Shown: in pieces, positions 26,622 to 36,710 of the stretch
Layout of the letters: every line of letters starts with the position of its first letter
Position numbering within the stretch: position 1 is the stretch's first letter
NCBI RefSeq assembly: GCF_022179405.1
Contig: NZ_BPQT01000015.1
Span: 1 to 64,000, forward strand
Source: Methylobacterium marchantiae
GTDB taxonomy: Bacteria > Pseudomonadota > Alphaproteobacteria > Rhizobiales > Beijerinckiaceae
Direction: 5' to 3'
DNA: 64,000 nucleotides
Notes under the pieces: generated by a model
The model's input: only the letters and a program-made list of their open reading frames with translations
The model's database searches: none
Told to the model about the DNA's origin: nothing
Position numbers and translations under genes: made by a program

Positions 26622-27671
26622 ATGGCCTCGGGGTTGAGTGTCGGCACGGACCAGGAGAGCGGCAAGGCAGGCCTGAGCGCCATGTCCGGCGCCCAGCGTG
26701 CGGCAGCACTTCTGCTTCTCCTCGGCGAGACGGACGGCGCGCCGATCTGGCAGCTGCTCGACGAGGAAGAGGTGAAGATGGTCTCGCACGCCATGGTCCA
26801 GCTCGGTTCGCTGGAGGCGGAGACCGTCGAGAGGCTCATCGTCGATTTCGTCTCGCGGCTCTCGTCCGGCGGCGGCATCACCTCGAATTTCGAGCGGACG
26901 GAATCGCTCCTGCTCAAGATTTTTCCATCCGACCAGGTCTCCTCCATCATGGCGGAGATCAAGGGCGCCTCCGGGAAGCGCGTCTGGGCGAGCCTGACGC
27001 AGATCGATCCCGAAATCCTCGCATCCTTCCTGCGCAACGAGTATCCTCAGACCGTCTCCGTGGTGCTGTCGAAGGTACGTCCCGACTATGCGGCCAAGGT
27101 GCTGACGATCCTGCCCGAGGACTTCGCCATCGACGTCCTCAACCGGATGCTGCGCATGGAGACGGTGCAGAAGGAGGCCCTCCGCCATATCGAGGAGACC
27201 CTGCGGGTGGAATTCGTCTCCACCATCGCGCAGACGACCCGGCGCGACGCGCACGAGCTGATGGCGGACGTGTTCAACGCCTTCGACCGCCAGACGGAAG
27301 GCCGCTTCCTGGCGGCCCTGGACCAGGCCAATCGCGGCTCGGCCAAGAAGATCCGCCAGCTCATGTTCACCTTCGAGGACCTGCTCAAGCTCGATGCCGG
27401 CAGCGTGCAGACCCTGCTGCGCAAGGTCGACAACGACACGCTGTGCCGCGCCCTCAAGGGCGCCGACGAGCGCGTGCGCGGGTTCTTCCTCAAGAACATG
27501 TCCACCCGCGCGGCCAAGAACATCACCGACGAGATGGGCTCGCTGGGCCCGATCCGCCTGAAGGATGTCGACGAGGCGCAGTCGAAGATGACCGAACTCG
27601 CCAAGGAACTGGCCGAGAAGGGCGAGATCATGATCGCCAAGTCCAGCGGCGAAGAGGAGCTGGTCTATTGA
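26622..27671 (+). CDS. fliG: Flagellar motor switch protein
   Basis: The rotor protein that couples ion flow to torque. The 349-residue product has the N-terminal FliF-binding domain (LSAMSGAQRAAALLLLLGE), the middle domain with EYPQTVSVVLSKV, and the C-terminal torque helix with charged residues (FEDLLKLDAGSVQTLLRKV, then RGFFLKNMSTRAAKNI). GAGG precedes the ATG. Its stop codon overlaps the start of fliH. Confidence 0.96.
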   Translation: MASGLSVGTDQESGKAGLSAMSGAQRAAALLLLLGETDGAPIWQLLDEEEVKMVSHAMVQLGSLEAETVERLIVDFVSRLSSGGGITSNFERTESLLLKIFPSDQVSSIMAEIKGASGKRVWASLTQIDPEILASFLRNEYPQTVSVVLSKVRPDYAAKVLTILPEDFAIDVLNRMLRMETVQKEALRHIEETLRVEFVSTIAQTTRRDAHELMADVFNAFDRQTEGRFLAALDQANRGSAKKIRQLMFTFEDLLKLDAGSVQTLLRKVDNDTLCRALKGADERVRGFFLKNMSTRAAKNITDEMGSLGPIRLKDVDEAQSKMTELAKELAEKGEIMIAKSSGEEELVY

Positions 27672-28276
27672 ACGCCCGTCGCTTCCTCTTCGACACCGAC
27701 TTCCGGCCGCGCGACGGTGCGAGCGCCTCGCCGAAGGAGGCCGCAGCTCTCGCCGAGGCCGTGGCCCAGGCCCATGCCCGCGGCGTCCAGGAAGGCCGGG
27801 CCCAGGCGGAGGCCCAGGCCCAGGCCCGCATGGCCGACGCCCTCACCCGCGTCGGCCTCGCCGCGGCTGGCCTCATCGGTCAGGCCGATGCCCGCGATGC
27901 CGCCCGCGAAGAGGAGGCCCTGGCCTTCGCCGTGTCCCTGGCGCGCCGCATCGCCGGCGATGCCCTCGACACCCAACCGCTGGCGGCCATCGGCGACGCG
28001 GCGCGCGCCGCCCTGCAGCACCTGCGCGGCGTGCCGCATCTCGTGGTGCGGGTGAATGACGGGCTGGTGGACGAGGCCGAGGCGCTGGTGAAGGGCCTCG
28101 CCCGCGAGCGCGGCTTCGAAGGGCGACTCATCGTCCTCGGAGAGCCCGATCTCGCACCGGGCGACGCACGGATGGAATGGGCGGATGGCGGCGTCGTGCG
28201 CGACCGCGCCCGTATCGAGGCGGCCGTCCTCGATGCCATCGGCCAACCTCTCGATCCCCGATCCGCCGACGCCTGA
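27668..28276 (+). CDS. fliH: Flagellar export ATPase regulator FliH (assembly protein)
   Basis: FliH holds the export ATPase FliI at the export gate. The gene starts at TTG 27668, overlapping the fliG stop (TTGA), which is the pattern of translational coupling. The product is about 202 aa (MNARRFLFDTDFRPRD). The middle is a long Ala/Glu/Arg helix (EAAALAEAVAQAHARG to AQAQARMADAL), and the C-terminal domain (ALAFAVSLARRIAGDAL, then HLVVRVNDGL and MEWADGGVVRD) is characteristic of FliH. A frame-only search would misplace its start far upstream in fliG. No fliI is in the window. Confidence 0.85.
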   Translation: MNARRFLFDTDFRPRDGASASPKEAAALAEAVAQAHARGVQEGRAQAEAQAQARMADALTRVGLAAAGLIGQADARDAAREEEALAFAVSLARRIAGDALDTQPLAAIGDAARAALQHLRGVPHLVVRVNDGLVDEAEALVKGLARERGFEGRLIVLGEPDLAPGDARMEWADGGVVRDRARIEAAVLDAIGQPLDPRSADA

Positions 28277-28306
28277 ACCCCGCTATTTCTGCACTGAAAG
28301 CCCGCA

Positions 28307-28651
28307 ATGTCCGACGATTTCAGCCTGCCGCAGCTCAATGGCACCGATGCCTCCTTCGACGGCCTCGGCTCCGAATCGATCCGCGAGGCGCCGACGACCC
28401 CCAAGAGCGCCGCGGATCTCGAACAGGTCTTCGACGTCCCAGTGGTGGTCTCGGCCGTGCTCGGCTCGTCGCGGATGCCCATCGGCGACCTGCTGCGGCT
28501 GCAGCCGGGCGCGGTGCTGGAGCTCGACCGCAAGGTCGGCGAAGCCATCGACATCTTCGTCAACAACCGGCTCGTTGCTCGCGGCGAAGTCGTCCTCGTC
28601 GAGGAGCGCCTCGGCGTGACGATGACCGAGATCATCAAGAGCGACCACTGA
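28307..28651 (+). CDS. fliN: Flagellar motor switch protein (C-ring)
   Basis: A 114-residue FliN with a short acidic/disordered N-terminus and a complete SpoA domain: VFDVPVVVSAVLGSSRMPIG, LLRLQPGAVLELDRKVGEAI, DIFVNNRLVARGEVVLVEER and LGVTMTEI. It follows fliH by 30 bp and precedes the regulator flbD. FliM, its usual C-ring partner, is not encoded between fliG and fliN, so it must lie elsewhere. Confidence 0.95.
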   Translation: MSDDFSLPQLNGTDASFDGLGSESIREAPTTPKSAADLEQVFDVPVVVSAVLGSSRMPIGDLLRLQPGAVLELDRKVGEAIDIFVNNRLVARGEVVLVEERLGVTMTEIIKSDH

Positions 28652-28719
28652 TCCCGCCCGCCGCGCTTCTGCCCGCCGCGCTTCCGCGCGAGGCCCCCAC
28701 CGACACAGGATCCTAGACC

Positions 28720-30084
<1,365 letters not shown>

Positions 30085-30228
30085 GGCGTCGAGGGCGGGC
30101 GAACCGTCGCGCGCCGTTGCCGCCCCTCTCCGCTTTGACTAGGTGTGACCGCGACGGCGCTCCGTTTCTCGGATCGCCCGAAGCGGATCGGTCACTCGGA
30201 TTTGGCAAAGCACGACAAGGACACCACC

Positions 30229-30528
30229 GTGCGGACCGCGAAGTCGGGCTATTCCGACATCGTCATGGTCTGCTCGAAATGCACCAAGCGCGTCGGTTTG
30301 AAGAAGGATGAGATCCGCGGGCGGCTGAAGCGCGAGGTCAAGCGGCGAGGCCTCGGCCGTGTGACCCGCGTGGTCTCGACCGGCTGTCTCGGTCCGTGCC
30401 CGAAGAGGTTCGTCGCGGTCGCGACCTCGTTCAGCCTGTCGCGCAACCGCATCGTCCTGATCGATCCCGATGGCGACGCCGCGCAGACCCTCGATACGGT
30501 CTATCCGGCCGCCCGCAGGTTCGAGTGA
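30229..30528 (+). CDS. Small thioredoxin-like [2Fe-2S]/DUF1636-like cysteine protein
   Basis: About 99 aa from GTG 30229, preceded by AAGG 8 bases upstream; GTG 30145 would add 28 residues but has no visible ribosome-binding site. Four cysteines are arranged as CSKC (near the N-terminus) and, 36 residues later, CLGPC (VSTGCLGPCPKRFVAV). This is the pattern of thioredoxin-fold 2Fe-2S ferredoxins and DUF1636 metal-binding proteins. The region between them is very basic (KKDEIRGRLKREVKRRG). Partner and role are unknown. It follows flbD by 145 bp and may be independent of it. Confidence 0.6.
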   Translation: MRTAKSGYSDIVMVCSKCTKRVGLKKDEIRGRLKREVKRRGLGRVTRVVSTGCLGPCPKRFVAVATSFSLSRNRIVLIDPDGDAAQTLDTVYPAARRFE

Positions 30529-30673
30529 GGCGACCCCCGATTTCAGCCCCAATGACGCGATAGGGCGGATCGGAATTCGATTTTTCCCGAGGCGGGCGCT
30601 GTGCCGGATAAGGTGACCGCCGAACAGACAGATCGTCGCCGTTGGCGCTCATTCATCCCAGGGGTTCAGGCAT

Positions 30674-31762
30674 TTGACACGCCGCGTCGTGGCACCTCCT
30701 CCCGCCCGTATGGGAATCGGGAGACATGCCCTGCGATACCTGCCCGTCCTGGGTACGGTGCTCGGCCTCGGCCTCGCGATCTGGCTGGTGGCCACCCACG
30801 ATCTCGCTGCCGTTGCCGATGCCTTCGGCCGGATCGGTTTGGCCGGACTCGCCGGAATCGTGCTGATGCGGATCGTCGTCCTGACCCTCTGCGGTATCGC
30901 CTGGGAGCGGGTGCTGCACCGTCTCTCGGCCACGACCGAGGCGGGCGCCTTCCTCATCCTCCGTTTCGTGCGCGACGGGATCAACGTGCTTCTTCCCGTG
31001 GCCTCGGTCGGCGGCGATGTGGTCGGTGGGCGCCTCCTCACCTTCTGGGGCGTTCCGGGAAGTCTGGCCGCCGCCTCGATCTTGGTGGACATGCTGATCC
31101 AGGTCGCGACGCAGGCCCTGTTCGTCCTGATCGGCGTCGTCCTGCTGATGCAGATGGAGAGCGATTCGGCCGCATCCCTCGCTGCCTGGGCGTTGCGGGC
31201 CCTCGGCGTCACCGCCGCTCTCCTCGCCGCCTTCTTCGTCTTCCAGCGCAGCCCGCTCATACGGGGCGTCGAGCGCCGCATCGCCGAACTCGGTCGGCGC
31301 TTCCTGCGCGATGAGGCCGAGGTCTCTCCCGGCACGGCACCTGCCACGGCTCCATCGGATGCAGGCGTTCACGGTGCCCTCGATGCGGTCTGGGCGCCGG
31401 GGCGCTGGCCCATGCTCGCCCAAGGCTTCGCCCTTCATCTCCTGGCCTGGATGCTCGGCGCGGTGGAAATCTGGATCGCGCTGACCTGTATCGGCGTCGA
31501 GGGCGTCGGCCTCACCGAAGTGATCGTCATCGAGGCGCTGAGCCAGGCGATCAAGTCGGCGGCCTTCCCGGTGCCGAGCGGGCTCGGGGTCCAGGAAGGC
31601 GGGTTCGTGCTCGTGGGCGGATTGTTCGGCATCGATCCGGGAACCGCCATCGCCCTGTCCCTCGCCAAGCGCGTGCCCGACGTCGTGCTCGGCCTGCCCT
31701 CCCTACTCCTGTGGCAGACCCTGGAAGCCCGCCGTGCCACGGTGATGCCGCCGCGCGGCTGA
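30674..31762 (+). CDS. hpnL: HpnL-like / lysylphosphatidylglycerol synthase TM-region membrane protein
   Basis: A 362-residue protein with about eight membrane segments, starting at TTG 30674. The conserved blocks RFVRDGINVLLPVASVGGDV and EALSQAIKSAAFPVPSGLGVQEGGFVLVG mark the flippase-like (UPF0104/LPG_synthase_TM) family. In methylobacteria the closest class is HpnL, which is associated with hopanoid biosynthesis. No other hpn gene is in the window, so the hopanoid link rests on resemblance alone. A general lipid flippase role is equally possible. Confidence 0.72.
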   Translation: MTRRVVAPPPARMGIGRHALRYLPVLGTVLGLGLAIWLVATHDLAAVADAFGRIGLAGLAGIVLMRIVVLTLCGIAWERVLHRLSATTEAGAFLILRFVRDGINVLLPVASVGGDVVGGRLLTFWGVPGSLAAASILVDMLIQVATQALFVLIGVVLLMQMESDSAASLAAWALRALGVTAALLAAFFVFQRSPLIRGVERRIAELGRRFLRDEAEVSPGTAPATAPSDAGVHGALDAVWAPGRWPMLAQGFALHLLAWMLGAVEIWIALTCIGVEGVGLTEVIVIEALSQAIKSAAFPVPSGLGVQEGGFVLVGGLFGIDPGTAIALSLAKRVPDVVLGLPSLLLWQTLEARRATVMPPRG

Positions 31763-31953
31763 GGTCTTCGCGAGAGGGGTGTCTTCCGATCAGGTGAGTT
31801 GTCTTACCTCAGCCGATGCCGGAACCACCGCCGCCGACGACGGCGCCCGTCCCTCATGCCGAAATCGATCTCTCGCCGATGCTGCGTGGGTCCGGGCGGG
31901 TAGCTTCGCCTTCCGACCGGCCATTCCCGCGCTGCGAAGGCTGCTGCTCCGCC

Positions 31954-32340
31954 TTACGCCTCGCAGAAGCGGAGGTTGTTGCCGAAAGGGTCGGCCACCG
32001 TCATCACGAGACCCCAGGGCAGGCTTTCCACCCCCGGCTTGGCATGGACGTAGTTTCTGCCGATCAGTTCCCGCTGGAAGGCATGGATGCCCGCCATCCG
32101 GACGAAGGTCGTCGAGCCCGGCGTAGCGTCGCCGTGATGCCCGCTCAGATGCAGGATCAGGCCTGCCCGCGAGACCTGGGCGTAGAGCGGGAAGTCATCG
32201 CCGAAGCGATGCTCCCAATCGAGGCCGAAGCCGAGGAAATCGAGGTAGAATTCGCGGGCCTTGGCCTCGTCGAAAATGCGCAGGATCGGACAGGTCTGAT
32301 CGAAGCGGATGTCGCCGTCTTGGGGCTTCGTCGGAACCAT
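31954..32340 (-). CDS. Glyoxalase/bleomycin resistance (VOC) family protein
   Basis: A single VOC domain of 128 aa: CPILRIFDEAKAREFYLDFL, GFGLDWEHRF, LILHLSGHHGDATPG and the C-terminal DPFGNNLRFCE. The layout resembles the glyoxalase-superfamily proteins annotated as bleomycin-resistance-like, but resistance cannot be claimed from this. It lies 14 bp upstream of the gmk stop on the same strand in a tight minus-strand row, so it is probably cotranscribed with the end of that operon. Confidence 0.8.
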   Translation of the reverse strand: MVPTKPQDGDIRFDQTCPILRIFDEAKAREFYLDFLGFGLDWEHRFGDDFPLYAQVSRAGLILHLSGHHGDATPGSTTFVRMAGIHAFQRELIGRNYVHAKPGVESLPWGLVMTVADPFGNNLRFCEA

Positions 32341-32353
32341 GGCACCGTACTCC

Positions 32354-33007
32354 TCAGGCGATCCTATCCGGTTCGGCCAGCAGCCCGTCGACGAAGTCGG
32401 AGAGCCCGGTATTGCGGGTGCGCTTCAGGCGTTCCGCGATGAGGATGCCCTGAAGCTTGGCGAACGCGTCGTTCAGGTCGTCGTTGACGAGGACATAATC
32501 GTATTCGTTCCAGCGCTGGATCTCGACGCGGGAATTGGCGAGGCGCTTCTCGATGGTCTCGGGCGAATCCTCGGCGCGCCGCTCGAGCCGGTGGCGCAGT
32601 TCGGCGAGGCTCGGCGGCAGGATGAACACCGTCACTACGTCCTCGGCGAGTTTGGCTCGCACCTGGCGCGTGCCCTGGTAGTCGATGTCGAAGATCATGT
32701 CCCGGCCGGCACCGAGCACCTTCTCCACCGGGCGGCGCGGGGTGCCGTAGAAATTGCCGTGAACCTCGGCCCATTCGAGGAGGTTGTCGGCCCCGCGCAG
32801 GGCGTCGAAGGCCTCGCGGTCGATGAAATTGTAGTGCTTGCCGTCGATCTCGGACGGCCGGCGCTGGCGCGTCGTCACCGAGATCGAGAGGTCGAGGCCC
32901 CATTTCGGATCGCTGGCCACGGCACGCGTCAGCGTGGTCTTCCCCGCCCCCGAAGGCGAGGACAGGATGAGGATGAACCCGCGCCGCCCGATCGTCGTGG
33001 CCTGCAT
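32354..33007 (-). CDS. gmk: Guanylate kinase
   Basis: Phosphorylates GMP to GDP. The 217-residue protein has P-loop SSPSGAGKTTL (about residues 16-26), the GMP-binding SVTTRQRRPSEIDGKHYNFI, EWAEVHGNFYGTP and the lid RRAEDSPETIEKRL. The chain is complete. It follows yicC by 12 bp, the standard alphaproteobacterial pair. Confidence 0.97.
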   Translation of the reverse strand: MQATTIGRRGFILILSSPSGAGKTTLTRAVASDPKWGLDLSISVTTRQRRPSEIDGKHYNFIDREAFDALRGADNLLEWAEVHGNFYGTPRRPVEKVLGAGRDMIFDIDYQGTRQVRAKLAEDVVTVFILPPSLAELRHRLERRAEDSPETIEKRLANSRVEIQRWNEYDYVLVNDDLNDAFAKLQGILIAERLKRTRNTGLSDFVDGLLAEPDRIA

Positions 33008-33019
33008 GTCCGAAAAAAC

Positions 33020-33898
33020 CTACTCGACGTTCTGAACCTGCTCGCGGAATTGCTCCACCACGGCCTTCAAGTCGAGTCCGATCCGCGACAACGCGATGTC
33101 TCCCGCCTTGGCGCAGAGGGTATTCGCCTCGCGGCCGAGCTCCTGGGCCAGAAAATCGAGCTTCCTGCCGATGGCGCCGCCATGGGTCAGCAACTCGCCG
33201 ACGCTGTCGAGATGGGCGCCCAGGCGGTCGAGTTCCTCGCGCACGTCGGCCTTGGCCGCGATGAGGACGGCCTCCTGGTGCAGCCGGTCGGGGTCGAGGC
33301 CGCCGGCTTCCATCAGCGCGGCGATGCTGGCGGAGAGCCGCGCCTTCACTGCCTCCGGCTGGCGACCGGGGCAGGTCTCGGCGGCTTGGCGGAGGCGGGA
33401 CATGGCGACGAGCTGGCCCTCGATGATGGCGCGCAGCTGGCGCCCCTCGGCGCGGCGCGTCTCCACCAGGTCGGCCACCAGCCGTACGACGCCCTCGGCG
33501 AGATCGTGGGCAAGCGTGTCGGACTCCGCCGCAGGCTCTTCTTCGGATTCGATGACGCCGCGGATGCCGAGCAGCCCGTCGAGAGAAGCGGGGGCGAGCC
33601 CCTCCGGGCGCGGCACGCGGGCGGTGGCGGCGGCGAGTTCGGCGAGCAGCTTTTCGTTGATCCGCACCCGTGCTCTTGCCTCGGGCCGTGTGAGGTTGAG
33701 CGAGAGTTGGCACTGCCCTCTGGTCAGGGTCTTCTGCAGGGCGGTGCGGGCGACCTCGCCCACGGCCTCCAGGCCGTTCGGCACGCGCAGGCGTACATCG
33801 AGGCCACGACCGTTCACGCTGCGAACCTCCCAGGCCCACTGGACCGGACCGGTCGTGCCGGTGGCGCGGGCAAAGCCCGTCATGCTGGAGAGGATCAT
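33020..33898 (-). CDS. yicC: YicC family endoribonuclease
   Basis: A 292-residue YicC/YloC protein; the family has endoribonuclease activity and in E. coli affects small RNA turnover. Markers are SSMTGFARA at the N-terminus, SVNGRGLDVRLRVPNGL, RGQCQLSLNL and the C-terminal EELDRLGAHLDSV, DFLAQELGREANTL and KAVVEQFREQVQNVE. The start could also be the second ATG (33883), which matches shorter relatives. It is immediately upstream of gmk. Confidence 0.92.
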   Translation of the reverse strand: MILSSMTGFARATGTTGPVQWAWEVRSVNGRGLDVRLRVPNGLEAVGEVARTALQKTLTRGQCQLSLNLTRPEARARVRINEKLLAELAAATARVPRPEGLAPASLDGLLGIRGVIESEEEPAAESDTLAHDLAEGVVRLVADLVETRRAEGRQLRAIIEGQLVAMSRLRQAAETCPGRQPEAVKARLSASIAALMEAGGLDPDRLHQEAVLIAAKADVREELDRLGAHLDSVGELLTHGGAIGRKLDFLAQELGREANTLCAKAGDIALSRIGLDLKAVVEQFREQVQNVE

Positions 33899-33965
33899 GA
33901 TGTCGTCTCGTAGCGGCCCTCTCCCCGTGAACGGCGAGAGGGGATGCGCGCGGCGTGCGAACCGA

Positions 33966-35342
33966 TCATTGCGGCTTCAGCGCCGGGACGCTCTTCGCCG
34001 AGTTGAGGTCGAAGGTCCTGTTACGCAGTGGGTCGAGCTTGGTACCTTCCGAGGCGTCGAAGGCCTTCGGGCGCGGGGCCGAGGGGTCGGCGGCACTGCC
34101 GGCGAAATTGGTACCGTCTGGCGCATAGGCCGAAGCCCGGCCCGGAGCACCCGCCGCGTCCACTGGGGGCTCGGCCTTGTCCACCGGAGCGGCGTCGGTG
34201 GGCGTTTCCTTGCGGGCGCGCTCCACCTGGCGCCAGCGTGCCACGTTGCGCGAATGGCCCTCCAGACTGTCTGCGAAGGCATGGCCGCCTGTGCCGTCGG
34301 CGACGAAATAGAGGTCCTTGGTGCGCGACGGGTTGGCGACGGCTTCGAGCGCCGCGCGGCCCGGATTGGCGATCGGTCCCGGCGGCAGGCCCTCGATGAC
34401 GTAGGTGTTGTAGGGGGTCGCCCGGTCGATCTCGGAGCGCTGGATGCCGCGGCCGAGGGTGCCGCGCCCGCCCACCAGCCCGTAGACGATGGTCGGGTCG
34501 GATTGCAGCTTCATGCGCTTGTTGAGGCGGTTGACGAAGACGCCGGCCACGCGCGGGCGCTCGTCCGCCCGGCCGGTCTCCTTCTCGACGATGGAGGCGA
34601 GCGTCACCATCTCGGCCGGGGTCTTCACCGGAATGTCCGCCGAGCGGCGCAGCCAGATCTGGTTCAGCACTTCGCGCTGCTTGGCGCGCATCAGGTTGAC
34701 GATCTGCTGGCGCGTGGCGCCGCGCTCGAACTTATAGGTGTCGGGCAGGAGCGAGCCCTCCGGTGGGATCTCGTTGACGTCGCCGGTGAGGATGTCGTTC
34801 TCGTTGAGACGTACGACGATCTGCTCGGACGTCAGTCCTTCGGGGAAGGTGATGGCGTGCTGGACCTGCCGGCCGTTGGCCAGCGTCTCGATCGTGTCGC
34901 CGATGCTGGCATGTGCCTTGAAGGTATACTCGCCGGCCTTCAGCGCTTTGCCCGAGAAGCGGGCGGCCCATTCGAAGAGGGCGGTGTGACTGATGACGCC
35001 CTCGCGGGAGAGCGCGTCGGCGATCTCGGAGGTGCCGCTGCGGGGCGGGATGACCACCACCTTGTCGGCGGCAAGCGGGCCGGGCTCGCGGACCTGACGG
35101 TCGAACAGTGTCACGCCGATCATCGCGGCGATGGCGAGGACGACGGAGGCGGTGAGAAGGCCGCTGATGGTGCTGAGCAGGCCGCCGCGCTCGCGCACGG
35201 GACGGTCGGGCGGCGGCGGCGCGGCCGTGGGCTTGATCGCCTCGCTCGGGCTGCGCGGGGACGCCCGGTTCAACGGGGCCGGCTCGTCGGACGGCACCGG
35301 TATCGATGCCTGATCCGGATCTTTGCGTTTGCGGAAGAACAT
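33966..35342 (-). CDS. mltG: Endolytic murein transglycosylase
   Basis: Cuts nascent glycan strands and sets their length. ATG 35342 (MFFRKRKDPDQ) was chosen because AGGA is about 6 bases upstream; 35348 is nearly as good. The cytoplasmic tail is Pro-rich, then one membrane segment (LLTASVVLAIAAMIGVTLF). The YceG/MltG domain follows, with GLTSEQIVVRL, LLPDTYKFERG and the catalytic Glu in MVTLASIVEKETG. NRLNKRMKLQSDPTIVYGL and YNTYVIEGLPPGPI are also present. A Pro/Ala-rich 100-residue C-terminal extension is an add-on. It lies in the fab-mltG-yicC-gmk row. Confidence 0.94.
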   Translation of the reverse strand: MFFRKRKDPDQASIPVPSDEPAPLNRASPRSPSEAIKPTAAPPPPDRPVRERGGLLSTISGLLTASVVLAIAAMIGVTLFDRQVREPGPLAADKVVVIPPRSGTSEIADALSREGVISHTALFEWAARFSGKALKAGEYTFKAHASIGDTIETLANGRQVQHAITFPEGLTSEQIVVRLNENDILTGDVNEIPPEGSLLPDTYKFERGATRQQIVNLMRAKQREVLNQIWLRRSADIPVKTPAEMVTLASIVEKETGRADERPRVAGVFVNRLNKRMKLQSDPTIVYGLVGGRGTLGRGIQRSEIDRATPYNTYVIEGLPPGPIANPGRAALEAVANPSRTKDLYFVADGTGGHAFADSLEGHSRNVARWRQVERARKETPTDAAPVDKAEPPVDAAGAPGRASAYAPDGTNFAGSAADPSAPRPKAFDASEGTKLDPLRNRTFDLNSAKSVPALKPQ

Positions 35343-35502
35343 GGACATCCTGTTCAGGCTCGCATCTCGCCCGTGCTCCAACGGGTCGGGCGCGAAGGAA
35401 GCCACAGCAAGGAAGCGCAGGGTTCCGTGCGTCAAGCCTCCCCGCGCCTGAGCCGATGGCTATTTCGAGCGAACTGAACCGGTTTTGTGGCGAAAAGGCG
35501 TA

Positions 35503-36498
35503 TCAGGACTTCGCCGAGACGGCCTGTCCCCCGATCTCCTTCCTTGCCGAAAGGGCCTTCACGCTCCGTCCGAGGAAGGCGCCCATCGGCTTCTCGAACA
35601 GGCGATAGGAGGCGAGGGAGACGGCAACCGCGATCGCCCCCGCCGCGACCTTGGCCGGGACGCTCGTCCCGATGGTCTTGGCCGCGGCCGAGATCACCAG
35701 CCCATGCAGCAGGTAGAGCGAGTAGGAGGCGTTGCCGCCGATCTCGATCAGGCGCAGACCCGACGGCCACCGACCCGCTCTCTCGATCGCCAGCGCTCCG
35801 GCGACGATGAGGAAGGCCGGCATCCCCCAGGTGAGCAGGCGGAGATTCTGGTCGCCGAGACCGAGGGCCGTGAACCCGGCAAAGCCAGCCAGACCGAGAC
35901 CGACCATGGCCGCGCCCTTGCCGAGCCCCGCCGGCCTGACGAAGGTCGCGAGCGCGAGGCCGGCGGCGAATTCCAGCAGCAGCGGTGTGGTCCATTGCAC
36001 GAGGATCGCACTCTCGGGCTCCAGTACCGCTCCGGCCAGGGCCAGGAGGGCGAGGGCGACGAACGCGAAACGGATCGGCGCACCCAGAACGAGCCCGACG
36101 GTGAAGACCGCGTAGAACAGCATCTCGACATTGAGCGTCCACCCGACGACGACGAGAGGCCACAACCCGCCGCCCGGCTCGTAATAGGGGATGAACAGCA
36201 GTGACAGCACGAGGCGGCGCGGGTCGACGGTGAACTGGGTGAAGACGCCCGCCAGCGAGACGACGCTCATCAGCAGCGTCACCGCCCAGTAAAGCGGAAC
36301 GACGCGGATCAGGCGCTTCGCCAGGAAGGCCGCGGGCGGCTCGCGCACCCCGATCGTTCCCATGATGAAGCCGGAGATGATGAAGAACACGTCGACGCCC
36401 GCCGCCCCGACGATGAAATGCCCGTCGGCGAGATGGAACGCCACGACGAGGAGGGCCGCGACGAAGCGCAGCGCCTGGATCGAACGGTAATGCGGCAT
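35503..36498 (-). CDS. Acyltransferase family 3 membrane protein
   Basis: A 331-residue protein with about ten membrane segments. The acyltransferase-3 signatures are YRSIQALRFVAALLVVAFHL (catalytic His near residue 22), DVFFIISGFIMG and RLIRVVPLYWAVTL. Relatives O-acetylate exopolysaccharide, lipopolysaccharide or peptidoglycan. It lies between fabF and mltG on the same strand, where most related genomes have these two genes side by side. It may therefore modify an envelope polymer and share the operon, though gaps of about 160-210 bp leave room for its own promoter. The acceptor is unknown. Confidence 0.85.
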   Translation of the reverse strand: MPHYRSIQALRFVAALLVVAFHLADGHFIVGAAGVDVFFIISGFIMGTIGVREPPAAFLAKRLIRVVPLYWAVTLLMSVVSLAGVFTQFTVDPRRLVLSLLFIPYYEPGGGLWPLVVVGWTLNVEMLFYAVFTVGLVLGAPIRFAFVALALLALAGAVLEPESAILVQWTTPLLLEFAAGLALATFVRPAGLGKGAAMVGLGLAGFAGFTALGLGDQNLRLLTWGMPAFLIVAGALAIERAGRWPSGLRLIEIGGNASYSLYLLHGLVISAAAKTIGTSVPAKVAAGAIAVAVSLASYRLFEKPMGAFLGRSVKALSARKEIGGQAVSAKS

Positions 36499-36710
36499 GG
36501 ATCGGCCCCGAAGCAGGAGCGCGACGAGCCGTCATGGGTTTGGCAAAGTCAATGTTTCGGGGTTGCCGGGCATCCGGTCTCCGTAGTGCGGACGGTGGAG
36601 AAGGCCGAGTTTGGACTTCGCGCTGGCGAGGCCTGCGTGTGGTCCGAGGGCACTGTCATCCCTTCCCCCGGAGGACAGAGGGCGGCGGGCGATTGTGCCA
36701 AGCCTGTCCG

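Noticed and set aside
24489-27254. A 921-codon open frame on the minus strand opposite sciP, fliF and fliG
   Set aside because: A shadow of high-GC coding on the plus strand; it has no family motif, while the plus-strand genes are unmistakable.
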